This document shows, one piece after another, positions 55,947 to 64,000 of a stretch of DNA of 64,000 nt. The DNA comes from Pseudomonadota bacterium (GTDB lineage Bacteria > Pseudomonadota > Gammaproteobacteria > Acidiferrobacterales > Acidiferrobacteraceae): NCBI GenBank assembly GCA_021785035.1, contig JAJYGP010000018.1:37279-101278 (forward strand), given 5' to 3'. The number at the start of each line of letters is the position of its first letter. The stretch's first letter is position 1. A model generated the notes under the pieces. That model ran no database searches. It saw only the letters and a list, made by a program, of their open reading frames with translations, and had not been told where the DNA came from. Made by a program: the position numbers and the translations under genes.

Positions 55947-56534
55947 GTGCGCACCGCAAGCGTTGTGAGAAACACTCTGGAAACCCAGGTCAGTGTCGCG
56001 TTGACGGTTGATGGCAGCGGAAGCGCACACCTGAGGACGGGTTTGCCGTTCTTTGAGCATATGCTTGACCAGATCGCGCGGCACGGTCTTTTTGATCTTA
56101 AGGTCGAGGCCACCGGCGATCTGGCCGTCGACGCCCATCATACCGTGGAAGATGTAGGGATCACCTTGGGTCAAGCCTTGCATAAGGCCATGGGAGATAA
56201 GGCTGGGCTGCGCCGCTACGGTCACGCCTATGTACCTCTCGACGAGGCCTTGAGTCGCGTCGTGGTCGATCTTTCCGGACGTCCTGGTCTTTTTTATCGG
56301 GCGAGTTTCGCCCGCGCTCGCATCAACGATTTTGACGTTGACCTCATCGAAGAATTTTTGCGCGGCCTTGTGAACCATGCTCTTATTACAGTGCATGTCG
56401 ATGTCGTGACGGGCCACAACGCGCATCACGTGGCTGAGACGATCTTCAAGGCGTTCGGACGCGCGCTGCGTATGGCGCTCGAGCGCGATGATCGGGCGCC
56501 GACTCAAATTCCCTCGACGAAGGGAAGCCTGTAG
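55947..56534 (+). CDS. hisB: imidazoleglycerol-phosphate dehydratase, monofunctional
   Basis: Dehydrates imidazoleglycerol phosphate. The metal-binding HHTVEDVG and HNAHHVAE motifs (about 71 and 152) and the [13 protein letters not shown] segment are intact. At 195 residues it lacks the N-terminal histidinol-phosphatase domain found in enterobacteria, so a separate phosphatase must exist elsewhere; none is seen here. GTG 55947 has AGGAG at 5-base spacing. hisH begins 6 bases after its stop. Confidence 0.96.
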   Translation: MRTASVVRNTLETQVSVALTVDGSGSAHLRTGLPFFEHMLDQIARHGLFDLKVEATGDLAVDAHHTVEDVGITLGQALHKAMGDKAGLRRYGHAYVPLDEALSRVVVDLSGRPGLFYRASFARARINDFDVDLIEEFLRGLVNHALITVHVDVVTGHNAHHVAETIFKAFGRALRMALERDDRAPTQIPSTKGSL

Positions 56535-56540
56535 GCGCGC

Positions 56541-57191
56541 ATGGCCAGCGTCGCGGTTTTGGATTACGGCATGGGAAACCTACGTTCCGTGGTCAAGGCC
56601 CTGGAGCACGTCTCCCCGAAGACCCGGGTGGTGATCGCGGACGATGCGCGGAGCGTGGCCGCGGCGGACCGCGTGATATTTCCTGGCCAAGGCGCCATTA
56701 AGGGTTGCATGGAAGCTTTGGGGTTCGAGGGTCTGCGCGAGGCCGTCACGCACGCGGCGCGTCAGCGCCCATTTCTCGGTATCTGTCTCGGTCTGCAGGC
56801 GCTTTATGACGAGAGCGATGAGGGCGGAGGTGTGGTGGGTCTGGGTCTTCTCAAGGGCCGTGTCCGCTTGTTTGGGTCTATGTCCGACGCGAGCGGGTCG
56901 CCACTCAAGGTGCCGCACATGGGTTGGAATCAGGTTAAGCAAGCCCGGCCGCATGCGCTGTGGGCGGGAATCGAAAAGGATGCGCGCTTCTACTTCGTGC
57001 ATAGCTATTATGCCGACGCCGTGACGGCTCCGGAAACGGTCGGTGTGACGGACTACGGGCTTCCCTTTACTTCGGCTGCCGCCTATGAAAACATCTTTGC
57101 TACTCAGTTTCATCCGGAAAAAAGTCAGCGCGCCGGATTACAGCTACTTGCGAATTTTCTGAATTGGGACGGGCGGAGCGATCGATGTTAA
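56541..57191 (+). CDS. hisH: imidazole glycerol phosphate synthase, glutaminase subunit
   Basis: Class I glutamine amidotransferase supplying ammonia to HisF. The catalytic Cys is in LGICLGLQ (about residue 80), and the His and Glu are in [10 protein letters not shown] near the C-terminus. The 216 residues form one domain. It overlaps hisA by 7 bases, so the two are translated together. Confidence 0.96.
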   Translation: MASVAVLDYGMGNLRSVVKALEHVSPKTRVVIADDARSVAAADRVIFPGQGAIKGCMEALGFEGLREAVTHAARQRPFLGICLGLQALYDESDEGGGVVGLGLLKGRVRLFGSMSDASGSPLKVPHMGWNQVKQARPHALWAGIEKDARFYFVHSYYADAVTAPETVGVTDYGLPFTSAAAYENIFATQFHPEKSQRAGLQLLANFLNWDGRSDRC

Positions 57192-57943
57192 TCATCCCAG
57201 CGATTGATCTCAAAGACGGCCAATGTGTGCGTTTGCGTCAAGGGCGCATGGAAGACGGGACGATTTTTTCCGACGACCCCGTGGAAGTGGCCGGTCGCTG
57301 GGTGGCGGAAGGCGCCAAACGGATCCATATTGTCGACCTCAACGGGGCGTTTGCTGGCGAGCCCGTGAATGCCGCCGTTATTCATGAGATCGCCCGTAGT
57401 TACCCCGACGTGCTGATTCAAGTGGGTGGCGGTATTCGCACCGAGGAGACGATCCAGGCTTACCTAGATGCCGGCGTGCGCTATGTCATATTGGGGACTA
57501 AGGCCGTCAATATGCCCCATTTTGTCGGTGACGTGTGCGCGGAGTTTCCCGGGCACATTCTCGTGGGCCTGGATGCTAAAGAGGGGAAGGTCGCGACCGA
57601 TGGTTGGTCTAAGCTTTCTGGGCATGACGTGGTCGATCTCGTTCATCGATATCAAGACGACGGGGTTGAGGCGGTGATTTATACCGATATCGGGCGTGAT
57701 GGCATGATGCACGGCGTCAATATAGAGGACACACGCCGGCTTGCGAGCGCTATCTCGATCCCGGTGATCGCTTCCGGGGGCATCGCAAGCCTCGATGATA
57801 TCCGCAAGCTCTGTTCTGTTGCCGATGCTGGCATTGAAGGGGCGATTGCCGGTCGTGCCCTCTATGAGGGCAAATTGGTGTTGCGCGAAGCCCAGGCCTT
57901 AGCCGATGAACTTGACCGCTCAGGTAGCGGCCGCCCCCTTTAA
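57185..57943 (+). CDS. hisA: ProFAR isomerase HisA
   Basis: Isomerises the aminoaldose ProFAR to the ketose PRFAR; a half-barrel-duplicated TIM barrel. [17 protein letters not shown] starts it, with the catalytic Asp8 in AIDLKDG, and [15 protein letters not shown] holds the second catalytic Asp. There are 252 residues from ATG 57185, which lies inside hisH; hisF starts at the base after its stop. Confidence 0.97.
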   Translation: MLIIPAIDLKDGQCVRLRQGRMEDGTIFSDDPVEVAGRWVAEGAKRIHIVDLNGAFAGEPVNAAVIHEIARSYPDVLIQVGGGIRTEETIQAYLDAGVRYVILGTKAVNMPHFVGDVCAEFPGHILVGLDAKEGKVATDGWSKLSGHDVVDLVHRYQDDGVEAVIYTDIGRDGMMHGVNIEDTRRLASAISIPVIASGGIASLDDIRKLCSVADAGIEGAIAGRALYEGKLVLREAQALADELDRSGSGRPL

Positions 57944-58699
57944 ATGCTGGCCAAGCGGCTTATCCCGTGTCTCGACGTCAATTGTGGCCGGGTCGTTAAG
58001 GGCGTCCGATTTCAGGAAATTCGCGATGCCGGCGATCCGGTAGAGGCCGCGCGCCATTACGATGCGAGCGGCGCCGACGAAATTACCTTCCTAGACATCA
58101 GTGCGAGCCATGAGGGCCGGGAGACCATGATCTCGGTGGTCGAAGCCATCGCGGCTCAGGTTTTTATCCCCTTAACGGTTGGGGGCGGAGTGCGTGAGGT
58201 GGCGGATGTGCGCCGGCTACTGAATGCCGGAGCTGACAAGGTCGGTATCAATTCCGCAGCCGTTGTGCGTCCGGACTTCATCAAAGAGGCCGCGGATCAT
58301 TTTGGTGCCCAATGTTTGGTGGTGGCGATCGATGCGAAGGCGGTCGGCGACCATTGGGAGGTCTTCACTCATGGCGGTCGGCGTCAGACCGGGCTTGATG
58401 TGGTGGAGTGGGCGTGTCGCATGGCTGACTATGGCGCCGGTGAGATTTTGCTGACGAGCATGGACCGCGACGGTACCCGCGATGGTTTCGATCTGCGTCT
58501 TACGCGCGCCGTGACCTCGGCCGTTTCCGTGCCGGTGATCGCCTCGGGGGGCGTTGGCACTTTGGATCATTTGGTCGATGGTATCTTAGAAGGTCGGGCC
58601 GACGCCGTGCTGGCGGCGAGCATCTTCCATTTTGGGGAATTTTCGGTGGCCCAGGCCAAGCAGTATATGGCAAGTCGTGGCATCGAGGTACGCTTATGA
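57944..58699 (+). CDS. hisF: imidazole glycerol phosphate synthase, cyclase subunit
   Basis: Cyclase subunit that uses ammonia from HisH to make imidazole glycerol phosphate and AICAR. It is a TIM barrel with [19 protein letters not shown] (Asp11), [15 protein letters not shown] and [15 protein letters not shown] (second catalytic Asp). There are 251 residues. It abuts hisA with no gap and overlaps hisI by 4 bases. Confidence 0.97.
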   Translation: MLAKRLIPCLDVNCGRVVKGVRFQEIRDAGDPVEAARHYDASGADEITFLDISASHEGRETMISVVEAIAAQVFIPLTVGGGVREVADVRRLLNAGADKVGINSAAVVRPDFIKEAADHFGAQCLVVAIDAKAVGDHWEVFTHGGRRQTGLDVVEWACRMADYGAGEILLTSMDRDGTRDGFDLRLTRAVTSAVSVPVIASGGVGTLDHLVDGILEGRADAVLAASIFHFGEFSVAQAKQYMASRGIEVRL

Positions 58700-59118
58700 C
58701 CGATGCGGCATGGTCTTCCCAGGTGAAGTGGTCCGCCGATGGGCTGGTCGTGGCCGTCGCCCAGGATTTCCAGACCCGAAAGGTTCTGATGCTAGCCTGG
58801 ATGAGTCCGGAGTCCCTGCGCCTCAGTATAGAGGAAGGAAGGGCGGTCTACTGGTCGCGTTCTCGGCAACGTTTGTGGCGCAAAGGGGAAGAATCAGGGC
58901 ATGTGCAGCGTCTCCATGAAGTGCGACTCGACTGTGACGGCGATAGCGTGCTCTTGCTCGTCGAGCAGTTGGGTGGTATTGCCTGTCATACCGGGCGCGA
59001 AACGTGTTTCTACTCGCGGCTGATAGACGATCGGTTCGTGGCGGTGGATCCTGTGCTCAAGTCCGCTCAAGACATTTACGGGAAAGACGGCGAAAAGCCG
59101 GATTTGGGAGTAAAATGA
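58696..59118 (+). CDS. hisI: phosphoribosyl-AMP cyclohydrolase
   Basis: Opens the purine ring of phosphoribosyl-AMP; zinc-dependent. The monofunctional 140-residue protein shows [37 protein letters not shown] and the zinc cysteines in [14 protein letters not shown] and [10 protein letters not shown]. The pyrophosphatase activity is in the separate hisE gene next to it. It overlaps hisF and hisE by 4 bases each. Confidence 0.96.
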   Translation: MTDAAWSSQVKWSADGLVVAVAQDFQTRKVLMLAWMSPESLRLSIEEGRAVYWSRSRQRLWRKGEESGHVQRLHEVRLDCDGDSVLLLVEQLGGIACHTGRETCFYSRLIDDRFVAVDPVLKSAQDIYGKDGEKPDLGVK

Positions 59119-59441
59119 AAGACGAGGTGCTGGCAGAGCTTTATGCGACGCTCCGCGCCCGAAAGGGCGCTGACCCGAAGGTCTCGTATGTCGCCTCCCT
59201 CTATCAGAAGGGCCTCGATACCATTTTAAAGAAGATTGGGGAAGAGGCCGCGGAGACCTTGATTGCAGCCAAGGGTGGCGATCAAAAGCAGATCATCCAC
59301 GAGGTGGCCGACCTTTGGTTTCATAGCCTTGTGATGCTGTCTTTCTTGGATTTGAGCCCGGAGCAGGTGCTCGATGAACTCAAGCGTCGATTTGGTCAAT
59401 CGGGGATTGAGGAAAAGGCCAGCCGACAGGAGAGATCATGA
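59115..59441 (+). CDS. hisE: phosphoribosyl-ATP pyrophosphatase
   Basis: Second step of the pathway, a MazG-like all-helical pyrophosphatase. The 108 residues carry [30 protein letters not shown] with the metal-binding EExxE pattern, then [17 protein letters not shown] 59115 overlaps the hisI stop; the open frame upstream is inside hisI. It is the last gene of the his series, but a 4-base overlap ties it to the HIT gene. Confidence 0.95.
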   Translation: MKDEVLAELYATLRARKGADPKVSYVASLYQKGLDTILKKIGEEAAETLIAAKGGDQKQIIHEVADLWFHSLVMLSFLDLSPEQVLDELKRRFGQSGIEEKASRQERS

Positions 59442-59776
59442 TGGCAAACTGTATCTTTTGTCAGATTATCGGAAACCAGATCTCGGTTCCGCGCGTATAT
59501 GAGGATGATCGGCTCATTGTTATCGCGGATAAATACCCTAAGGCTCCGGTACACCTACTGCTTATTCCCCGCGAGCACATAGCGAGTCTCGAAGAGCTGA
59601 CGTCCCAGCAGGACAGTTTGGTGGCCCACATGATCGGGCTTTTGCCGGAGGTTGCGCGCAAGGGTGGGCTAAAAGAGGGATTCCGGACGATTATCAATAC
59701 GGGCCCCGGAGGGGGGCAGGAGATTCCTCATCTACACATACATGTGCTGGGTGGCGGTCAGCTACCCGGCTTCTAG
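59438..59776 (+). CDS. hinT: HIT-family hydrolase, HinT type
   Basis: A 112-residue histidine-triad purine nucleoside phosphoramidase. The triad HLHIHVLGG lies near residue 98, and the N-terminal [11 protein letters not shown] is typical of HinT/PKCI-like proteins. ATG 59438 overlaps the hisE stop; the next codon is also ATG and could be used. Position between hisE and tatA is conserved in many proteobacteria. Confidence 0.94.
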   Translation: MMANCIFCQIIGNQISVPRVYEDDRLIVIADKYPKAPVHLLLIPREHIASLEELTSQQDSLVAHMIGLLPEVARKGGLKEGFRTIINTGPGGGQEIPHLHIHVLGGGQLPGF

Positions 59777-59785
59777 GAGGCGGCA

Positions 59786-60064
59786 ATGGATCTTTTCAGC
59801 ATTTGGCATCTTTTGATCATCTTGGTTATTGTCGTGGTGCTTTTTGGGACCAGTAAGGTCCGCAATATCGGTGCCGATCTGGGCGGTGCCATCAAGAATT
59901 TCCGCAGCGCCATGAAAGATGAGACGGAAAAACGCGACGGGGAGGGTGAAGACCCCGTCGATGCGCCCGCGCAACAGCAGGCGCGGATTATCGAAGGCAA
60001 GGCGACGACCGCTTCACCGGCGCCTAAGGCTAAAGCACAGTCGTCGCGGACCCGGAAAGGTTAA
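59786..60064 (+). CDS. tatA: Sec-independent translocase TatA
   Basis: Pore-forming component of the twin-arginine export system. A single membrane segment (about residues 7-22, [13 protein letters not shown]) is followed by the [24 protein letters not shown] amphipathic helix and a charged tail. There are 92 residues, with AGGAGG before ATG 59786. It heads tatABC. Confidence 0.95.
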   Translation: MDLFSIWHLLIILVIVVVLFGTSKVRNIGADLGGAIKNFRSAMKDETEKRDGEGEDPVDAPAQQQARIIEGKATTASPAPKAKAQSSRTRKG

Positions 60065-60075
60065 GTCCGCACCCG

Positions 60076-60531
60076 ATGTTTGACTTCAGTCTTTCTGAAA
60101 TTCTGATCATTGGCTTGGTTGCGGTTATCGTTCTTGATCCGCGCCACTTACCTGATGTGGCGCGGTCGGCCGGTCGCTGGATGGGCCGCGCGCGGCGGTT
60201 TATGAACAAGGTCAAAGAAGATCTCGACGGGCACGTGGGGACCGAGCATTTGGCGCCGTTGCGCGAGCTCAATCAGGAGTGGCAGCGAACTAAGTCTCTT
60301 TTGGGAGAATCTTTGACGCCGAGCGAATGGCAGGAGTCACTCGGCGACGATAGCCCAGATAAGACCCCTCCTGCTTTGGGGTCCTCCGCTCAGGGAAGAC
60401 TCGGTCCGCCTGCCGTCCGTTCACCGCGTAGGCGCAGGCGGCGGGGGCGACGCGCGTCTGCGTCTTCCGGCGCTTCTTCCCCTGTTAGCGATAACCAAAG
60501 GAAGCCTCATGGCGGCGGCGAAGGCGTCTGA
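60076..60531 (+). CDS. tatB: Sec-independent translocase TatB
   Basis: TatB recognises twin-arginine substrates together with TatC. MFDFSLSEILIIGLVAVIVLDP forms the N-terminal membrane helix, and RHLPDVARSAGRWMGRARRFMNKVKEDL the amphipathic helix. The tail (about 100-151) is disordered-looking and contains a dense arginine run (RSPRRRRRRGRRAS). Its end overlaps tatC by 23 bases in another frame. Confidence 0.93.
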   Translation: MFDFSLSEILIIGLVAVIVLDPRHLPDVARSAGRWMGRARRFMNKVKEDLDGHVGTEHLAPLRELNQEWQRTKSLLGESLTPSEWQESLGDDSPDKTPPALGSSAQGRLGPPAVRSPRRRRRRGRRASASSGASSPVSDNQRKPHGGGEGV

Positions 60532-61387
60532 AACCGCCGAAGCAAGTTTTATCGATCATTTACTGGAGTTGCGGACACGGCTCTTGCGTGCCGCGATTGC
60601 GGTGTTTCTTCTTTTTATTGCCCTTTTTCCGTTTTCCAACAAGCTTTACGCGCTCCTCGCTCGGCCGCTGACCGCAGTTCTTCCGGCCAATGGCGCTATG
60701 ATCGCCACCAATCTGCCGGCGACCTTCATCGCCCCGATGAAGCTCACTTTTGCGACGGCGCTCGCGCTTGCGATCCCCTACATCCTCTACCAGGTCTGGG
60801 CGTTTGTGGCGCCTGGGCTCTACGAGAAGGAGCGTCGTTTAGTGACGCCGTTGTTGGTGTCGAGCACCTTGCTGTTTTATTTGGGTATGGCGTTCGCGTA
60901 TTTTTTTATTTTCCCCTTGGCGTTCGGGTTTTTCGCTCATGCCGCACCGCCTGGTGTCAGGGTCATGACCGATATCAATTCCTATCTGAGCTTTGTTCTG
61001 GCCCTGTTTTTTGCCTTTGGACTTGCCTTCGAGATCCCCGTGGCCGTTGTTCTTCTGGTCTTGATAGGGGTGCTAAGACCCGAGACATTGTCGGCAAAGC
61101 GCCGCTACGTGATCTTGGGCGCCTTTGTGTTGGCGGGTATCGTAACCCCTCCGGATGCCTTTTCTATGACTTTGCTGGCACTTGCGATGTGGGGTCTGTT
61201 CGAGGCGGGTCTTGTGGTTGCCTATCGGGTGAGAAAGCGCCCGGTCCCGGCGCCGAACCTGGAGCCGACCCCGGGGCCCGACGTCCCGGATCGCGTCGCC
61301 ACGCACTCCCTGACGCAAGCCGATGGCAAGCCCCGTGCGCCGCGCCGCCGCCGCCGCCCTCGTCGTAGGCCACCTCCTAAGCCCTAG
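60509..61387 (+). CDS. tatC: Sec-independent translocase TatC
   Basis: Integral membrane core of the Tat translocase and signal-peptide receptor. Six hydrophobic segments are visible between about residues 27 and 245, with FIDHLLELRTRLLRA at the N-terminus, the FVAPGLYEKERR loop and GIVTPPDAFS. At 292 residues it carries an extra Pro/Arg-rich cytoplasmic tail of about 45 residues that ends RRRRRPRRRPPPKP. ATG 60509 lies inside tatB. Confidence 0.95.
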   Translation: MAAAKASETAEASFIDHLLELRTRLLRAAIAVFLLFIALFPFSNKLYALLARPLTAVLPANGAMIATNLPATFIAPMKLTFATALALAIPYILYQVWAFVAPGLYEKERRLVTPLLVSSTLLFYLGMAFAYFFIFPLAFGFFAHAAPPGVRVMTDINSYLSFVLALFFAFGLAFEIPVAVVLLVLIGVLRPETLSAKRRYVILGAFVLAGIVTPPDAFSMTLLALAMWGLFEAGLVVAYRVRKRPVPAPNLEPTPGPDVPDRVATHSLTQADGKPRAPRRRRRPRRRPPPKP

Positions 61388-61419
61388 ACTCGCTTTTCCT
61401 TGGGCGGCCGGTGTTTCAA

Positions 61420-61431
61420 GGGGGCGCCCCC
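61420..61431. terminator. perfect GC palindrome between convergent genes
   Basis: GGGGGCGCCCCC is a 12-base perfect palindrome in the 72-base gap between tatC and the protease gene that faces it. As RNA it could form only a short stem with a 4-base loop. No T-run follows directly. It may help end both transcripts, but it is a weak candidate. Confidence 0.25.
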
Positions 61432-61459
61432 ATTTAATCAGGGCCTCGTCGCCGTCTCT

Positions 61460-62623
61460 TTAGGGATGGGTTGACACGAGCTTCATGGGTGGTCGCGCCG
61501 CGACCCGGACCGGGAGCGTAAGACGTCGCCCATGGCGGACAACGCCGAGTGTGAGCGTGACCCCGGGCTCTGTGTCGGCGATCGTCAATAAGGCGGTGTT
61601 GGCATTGAGGAGGGGCCGGCCATTGATGGCGGCAATGATGTCGCCAGGTTTCAGGCCAGCTGCTGCCGCAGGACTTTTCTGGTAGACCCCCACAACCAAC
61701 ACGCCGCGAGTCGATTTAGGAAGCTTCAAAGTTTGTGTCAGGCTCGGGGTCAAGGTCTGTCCGGCTACCCCGATCCAGCCTTCAATGACGTGACCGTATT
61801 TTACGATCTGATTGAACACATGGCGCGCGAGGTTCACTGGGATGGCAAAGCCAATTCCTTGAAATCCGCCGCTATGGGTGTAGATGGCGGTATTGATACC
61901 CACCAGGTTCCCGTCGGTGTTGACTAGGGCGCCACCGGAATTGCCGGGGTTGATGGCGGCGTCCGTTTGGATGAAGTTTTCTATTGAGCTCAGCCCCAGC
62001 TCGTCGCGCCCGGTGGCGCTTACGATGCCCATAGTGACCGTCTGGCCGATGCCGAAAGGGTCGCCTATGGCCAAGACCACATCGCCCACCTGGATATCGC
62101 GAGCGTGACCCCAGGTAATCGGCGTCAGATGCGGCAGATGGATCTTGAGCACAGCGAGGTCTGTCGAGGGGTCGACGCCCACGACCTTGGCGGTCGTGCC
62201 TCGACCATCCTTCAGAAAGACGCGGATGGCGTCTGCCCCTTTAATGACATGGTAATTTGTCAGGATGAAGCCGCTTTTGGTGATAATGACGCCGGAACCC
62301 AGGCTAGTTTCTAGACGCTTTTTGGTCGCCGACGGCTCGCGCCCGGAGAATGGTTCGAAAAATGGCTGCCGCGAAAATGGTTGGGGTCGCAGGAGGACGA
62401 CCTTGGCCGTGTTAATATTGACGACGGCATTCGCTGCGCGTTTTACGGCGTAGGCGTACGATATGGGGCCTTTCGCACGACCCCTCTCGGGCCTGGCTTC
62501 GCGTATAACGACCCTGGGGCGGGTTTTGATGATTTGCGGCCAGATGAGGACGACGATAAAGGCCAGCGCCAACCCTCCAGTAATGATCTTGGCTAAGGCG
62601 ATGAGGCGGTGTTGGATACGCAT
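61460..62623 (-). CDS. degS: DegS/AlgW-like membrane-anchored serine protease
   Basis: A periplasmic HtrA-family protease. One N-terminal membrane anchor (about residues 10-30) and no cleavable signal suggest the DegS/AlgW type, which senses misfolded outer-membrane proteins and cuts the anti-sigma factor RseA/MucA. The triad is complete: His125 (NYHVI), Asp155 (STDLAVLK), Ser229 (GNSGG). A single PDZ domain follows (about 280-375). There are 387 residues. A stretch rich in Phe/Pro/Arg (about 80-105) before the protease domain matches the LA-loop place. A DegP/MucD-like role is less likely with one PDZ domain. Confidence 0.88.
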   Translation of the reverse strand: MRIQHRLIALAKIITGGLALAFIVVLIWPQIIKTRPRVVIREARPERGRAKGPISYAYAVKRAANAVVNINTAKVVLLRPQPFSRQPFFEPFSGREPSATKKRLETSLGSGVIITKSGFILTNYHVIKGADAIRVFLKDGRGTTAKVVGVDPSTDLAVLKIHLPHLTPITWGHARDIQVGDVVLAIGDPFGIGQTVTMGIVSATGRDELGLSSIENFIQTDAAINPGNSGGALVNTDGNLVGINTAIYTHSGGFQGIGFAIPVNLARHVFNQIVKYGHVIEGWIGVAGQTLTPSLTQTLKLPKSTRGVLVVGVYQKSPAAAAGLKPGDIIAAINGRPLLNANTALLTIADTEPGVTLTLGVVRHGRRLTLPVRVAARPPMKLVSTHP

Positions 62624-62673
62624 GAGGCTCCCTCAGTGGCTCGCCCTAGGCGGGCTCGGCATTATGGAGTAAA

Positions 62674-62703
62674 ATTATAAGGTTTATGCGCCCTTTAAGT
62701 TAA
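62674..62703 (-). promoter_or_regulatory. candidate sigma-70 promoter of the protease gene
   Basis: On the minus strand a perfect -10 TATAAT (62679-62674) lies 18 bases after a -35-like TTAACT (62703-62698; four of six match TTGACA). Transcription would start near 62667, about 44 bases before the ATG. The A/T-rich stretch stands out from its GC-rich surroundings. Confidence 0.55.
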
Positions 62704-62805
62704 GTGGCGGCTCCGGCGCGAGAGGGGCTTTCAGGGCTAGACACGAGTTTCTGACAATATCTGTCGGCGTATACCCCGACGTTTAACAGGGGCCTGGAGA
62801 TTAGT

Positions 62806-63432
62806 ATGGCAATACCCACGGTCCGAAAGCCGATCATGACCCTCTACTCTGGGACGACTTGCCCTTTCAGTCATAAGACTCGGATCGTTCTGCTTGAAAA
62901 GGATGTCGAGTGCCAAATTGTCCACATCGATCTCAAAAAGAAGCCGCGCGAATTGGCCGAGCTAAACCCCTACAACCAGGTCCCCACTATGGTGGATCGG
63001 GATCTCGTTTTGTACGAGTCGCACATTATCATCGAGTATCTCGACGAACGCTTGCCTCATCCACCTCTGATGCCCGTAGATCCCGTCAACCGGGGCCGGG
63101 CACGCCTGATGTTGTGGCGCTTTAATCGCGATTGGTATGACCTACTTCCCCAGCTGGAGGGCGAGGACAAGAGGGTGGCGCAGCGTGCCCGGACCATCAT
63201 TCGCGATGGTCTTACGGTCATTTCTCCTGTTTTTAAGGAACAGGCCTACTTGTTAGGTGAAGAGTTTACGCTGACCGACTGCGCCTTAGCGCCGCTCTTG
63301 TGGCGTCTCCCCCACTACGATATCGAGTTGCCTCGGCAAGCGAAACCGATTCTCGACTACGCGGAGCGACTGTTTGCCCGTAAACCCTTCCGTTTGAGCC
63401 TCACGGACGCTGAGCGGGATATGCGGCGCTGA
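62806..63432 (+). CDS. sspA: stringent starvation protein A
   Basis: An RNA-polymerase-associated protein with a glutathione-S-transferase fold that helps in acid and starvation stress. The thioredoxin-like N-terminal domain (LYSGTTCPFSHKTRIVLLEKDVE), the conserved NQVPTMVDRDLVLYESHIIIEYLDERLPHPPLMPVDP and a helical C-terminal domain are all typical. The protein has 208 residues. The residues after the first strand differ from active transferases, as in SspA. It is coupled to sspB by a one-base overlap (TGATG). Confidence 0.95.
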   Translation: MAIPTVRKPIMTLYSGTTCPFSHKTRIVLLEKDVECQIVHIDLKKKPRELAELNPYNQVPTMVDRDLVLYESHIIIEYLDERLPHPPLMPVDPVNRGRARLMLWRFNRDWYDLLPQLEGEDKRVAQRARTIIRDGLTVISPVFKEQAYLLGEEFTLTDCALAPLLWRLPHYDIELPRQAKPILDYAERLFARKPFRLSLTDAERDMRR

Positions 63433-63830
63433 TGTCGGCTCTTCGCACGCATCTTGTCCAGGCGGTCTACAACTGGGCTGTGGAGGCTGGCTTTAGCCCG
63501 TTTCTGCTGGTCGATGCCGCCAAGCCGGGGGTGCAAGTCCCGGCGAGCCATATCGAAGAGGGGCGGATTACCCTCAATATTGACCCGCGCGCCGTGCGTG
63601 CCTTTTCTTTGCAAGATGAAGTAGTCAGTTTTCAGGCCCGTTTCGGCGGCCAGCCGTTTTTGATTGTGGTGCCCATTTTCGCCGTGCTCGCCATCTATGC
63701 CCGCGAGAACGGCAGAGGCTTGTCTTTTGAGGGGGAGCTTGATGATGAGCCTCCGACCTTACCCCCGTCTCCGCAGACCCCCGACACTTTGCCCGCCCGT
63801 AAGGGTCCGACCCTACGCCGTGTTAAGTAA
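63432..63830 (+). CDS. sspB: ClpXP adaptor SspB
   Basis: SspB delivers ssrA-tagged proteins to ClpXP. The folded domain (about residues 1-100) has the family pattern LVQAVYNWAVEAGFSPFLLVDA, VNIDPRAVRAF-like ILNIDPRAVRAFSLQDEVVSFQARFGG and VPIFAVLAIYARENG. A Pro-rich linker leads to a basic C-terminal end (TLRRVK), the short ClpX-binding peptide of SspB proteins. There are 132 residues. It follows sspA with a one-base overlap. Confidence 0.95.
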   Translation: MSALRTHLVQAVYNWAVEAGFSPFLLVDAAKPGVQVPASHIEEGRITLNIDPRAVRAFSLQDEVVSFQARFGGQPFLIVVPIFAVLAIYARENGRGLSFEGELDDEPPTLPPSPQTPDTLPARKGPTLRRVK

Positions 63831-63872
63831 GGTGCGCATCTTGGCGGCATTCTCGGGTCCTGTGCGAGGGGA

Positions 63873-63995
63873 TTACTGGCGTTGCCATTCGGCAAGCGCC
63901 CCGTTGTAGGCAAAGCGCGCTGTCCCGGCGGCACGGGCAAAGTAAGTCGCCTGCACGTTGTTCGGGTCGAGTGCGATCTTGTGAGCGATCAGCAT
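63873..63995 (-). pseudogene. N-terminal remnant of an IS605-type TnpB
   Basis: A 40-codon minus-strand frame starts MLIAHKIALDPNNVQATYF and continues ARAAGTARFAYNGALAEWQR. This is the N-terminal helix-turn-helix of OrfB/TnpB proteins of IS200/IS605 elements, where the usual text is GTARFAYNWALAEW. It is stopped by TAA at 63873-63875, and sspB ends 42 bases further on, so the RuvC and zinc-finger parts cannot be here. The window ends 5 bases beyond the start codon, so whether tnpA or an element end lies to the right is unknown. It is a remnant of an RNA-guided nuclease gene, surely inactive. Confidence 0.8.
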
Positions 63996-64000
63996 GAGGC

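Overview
The window reads as a stretch of chromosome from a GC-rich gammaproteobacterium, most likely a chemolithotrophic or sulfur-oxidising one of the Acidiferrobacter/Acidithiobacillus kind. That placement is an inference. It rests on gammaproteobacterial gene order (miaB-phoH-ybeY-corC-lnt; kdsD-kdsC-lptC-lptA-lptB-rpoN-hpf; mlaFEDCB-ibaG-grxD-murA; sspA-sspB), on an ETHE1-type persulfide dioxygenase, on the rpoN-linked hprK/EIIA/HPr/EI set in place of ptsN, and on the short HisG form. Most genes are real housekeeping genes packed with ATGA/GTGA/TGATG overlaps. I saw no rRNA, no convincing tRNA and no CRISPR array.

Layout. 1-1317: no recognisable gene, but a 5 x 13-bp tandem repeat and short direct repeats. 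1318-6472 (+): miaB, phoH, ybeY, corC, lnt (tRNA thiomethylation, rRNA maturation, ion efflux, lipoprotein acylation). 6473-8057: accessory patch with a broken HTH-antitoxin-like fragment, a VapBC-type toxin-antitoxin pair on the minus strand, and about 0.7 kb of apparently degenerate sequence. 8058-9327 (+): persulfide dioxygenase and a frameshifted DUF442 gene. 9468-25793 (+): leuS, lptE, holA, proA, nadD, rsfS, rlmH, maf, rng, yhdP, nit, tldD, pmbA. 25790-28353: an unrecognised minus-strand gene, a lone flavoprotein disulfide reductase and a stand-alone WYL protein.

28350-37821 (-): one long run, transcribed kdsD-kdsC-lptC-lptA-lptB-rpoN-hpf-hprK-rapZ-EIIA-HPr-EI. It couples KDO supply and LPS transport to sigma-54 and a regulatory phosphotransferase chain with no sugar permease in the window. 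The EIIA protein lacks its usual phospho-accepting histidine. 38041-40021 (+): an unrecognised protein with a two-gene ABC-2 exporter. 40061-46131: a mixed accessory section (NAD-dependent epimerase, luciferase-like flavin oxidoreductase, large beta-propeller lipoprotein, two lineage-type proteins).

46216-50919 (+): mlaFEDCB phospholipid transport plus a YadGH-type exporter. 50976-59441 (+): ibaG, grxD, an intrinsic terminator, then murA and a complete hisGDCBHAFIE series. 59438-61387 (+): a HIT protein and tatABC. 61460-62623 (-): a DegS-like membrane-anchored protease. 62806-63830 (+): sspA-sspB. The right edge holds a 40-residue remnant of an IS605-type TnpB on the minus strand.

I looked for a new system and did not find one I would claim. 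The best leads are the histidine-less EIIA at the end of the sigma-54-linked PTS chain, the unknown-protein/ABC-2 exporter cassette at 38.0-40.0 kb, and the terminator placed only 24 bases ahead of murA.
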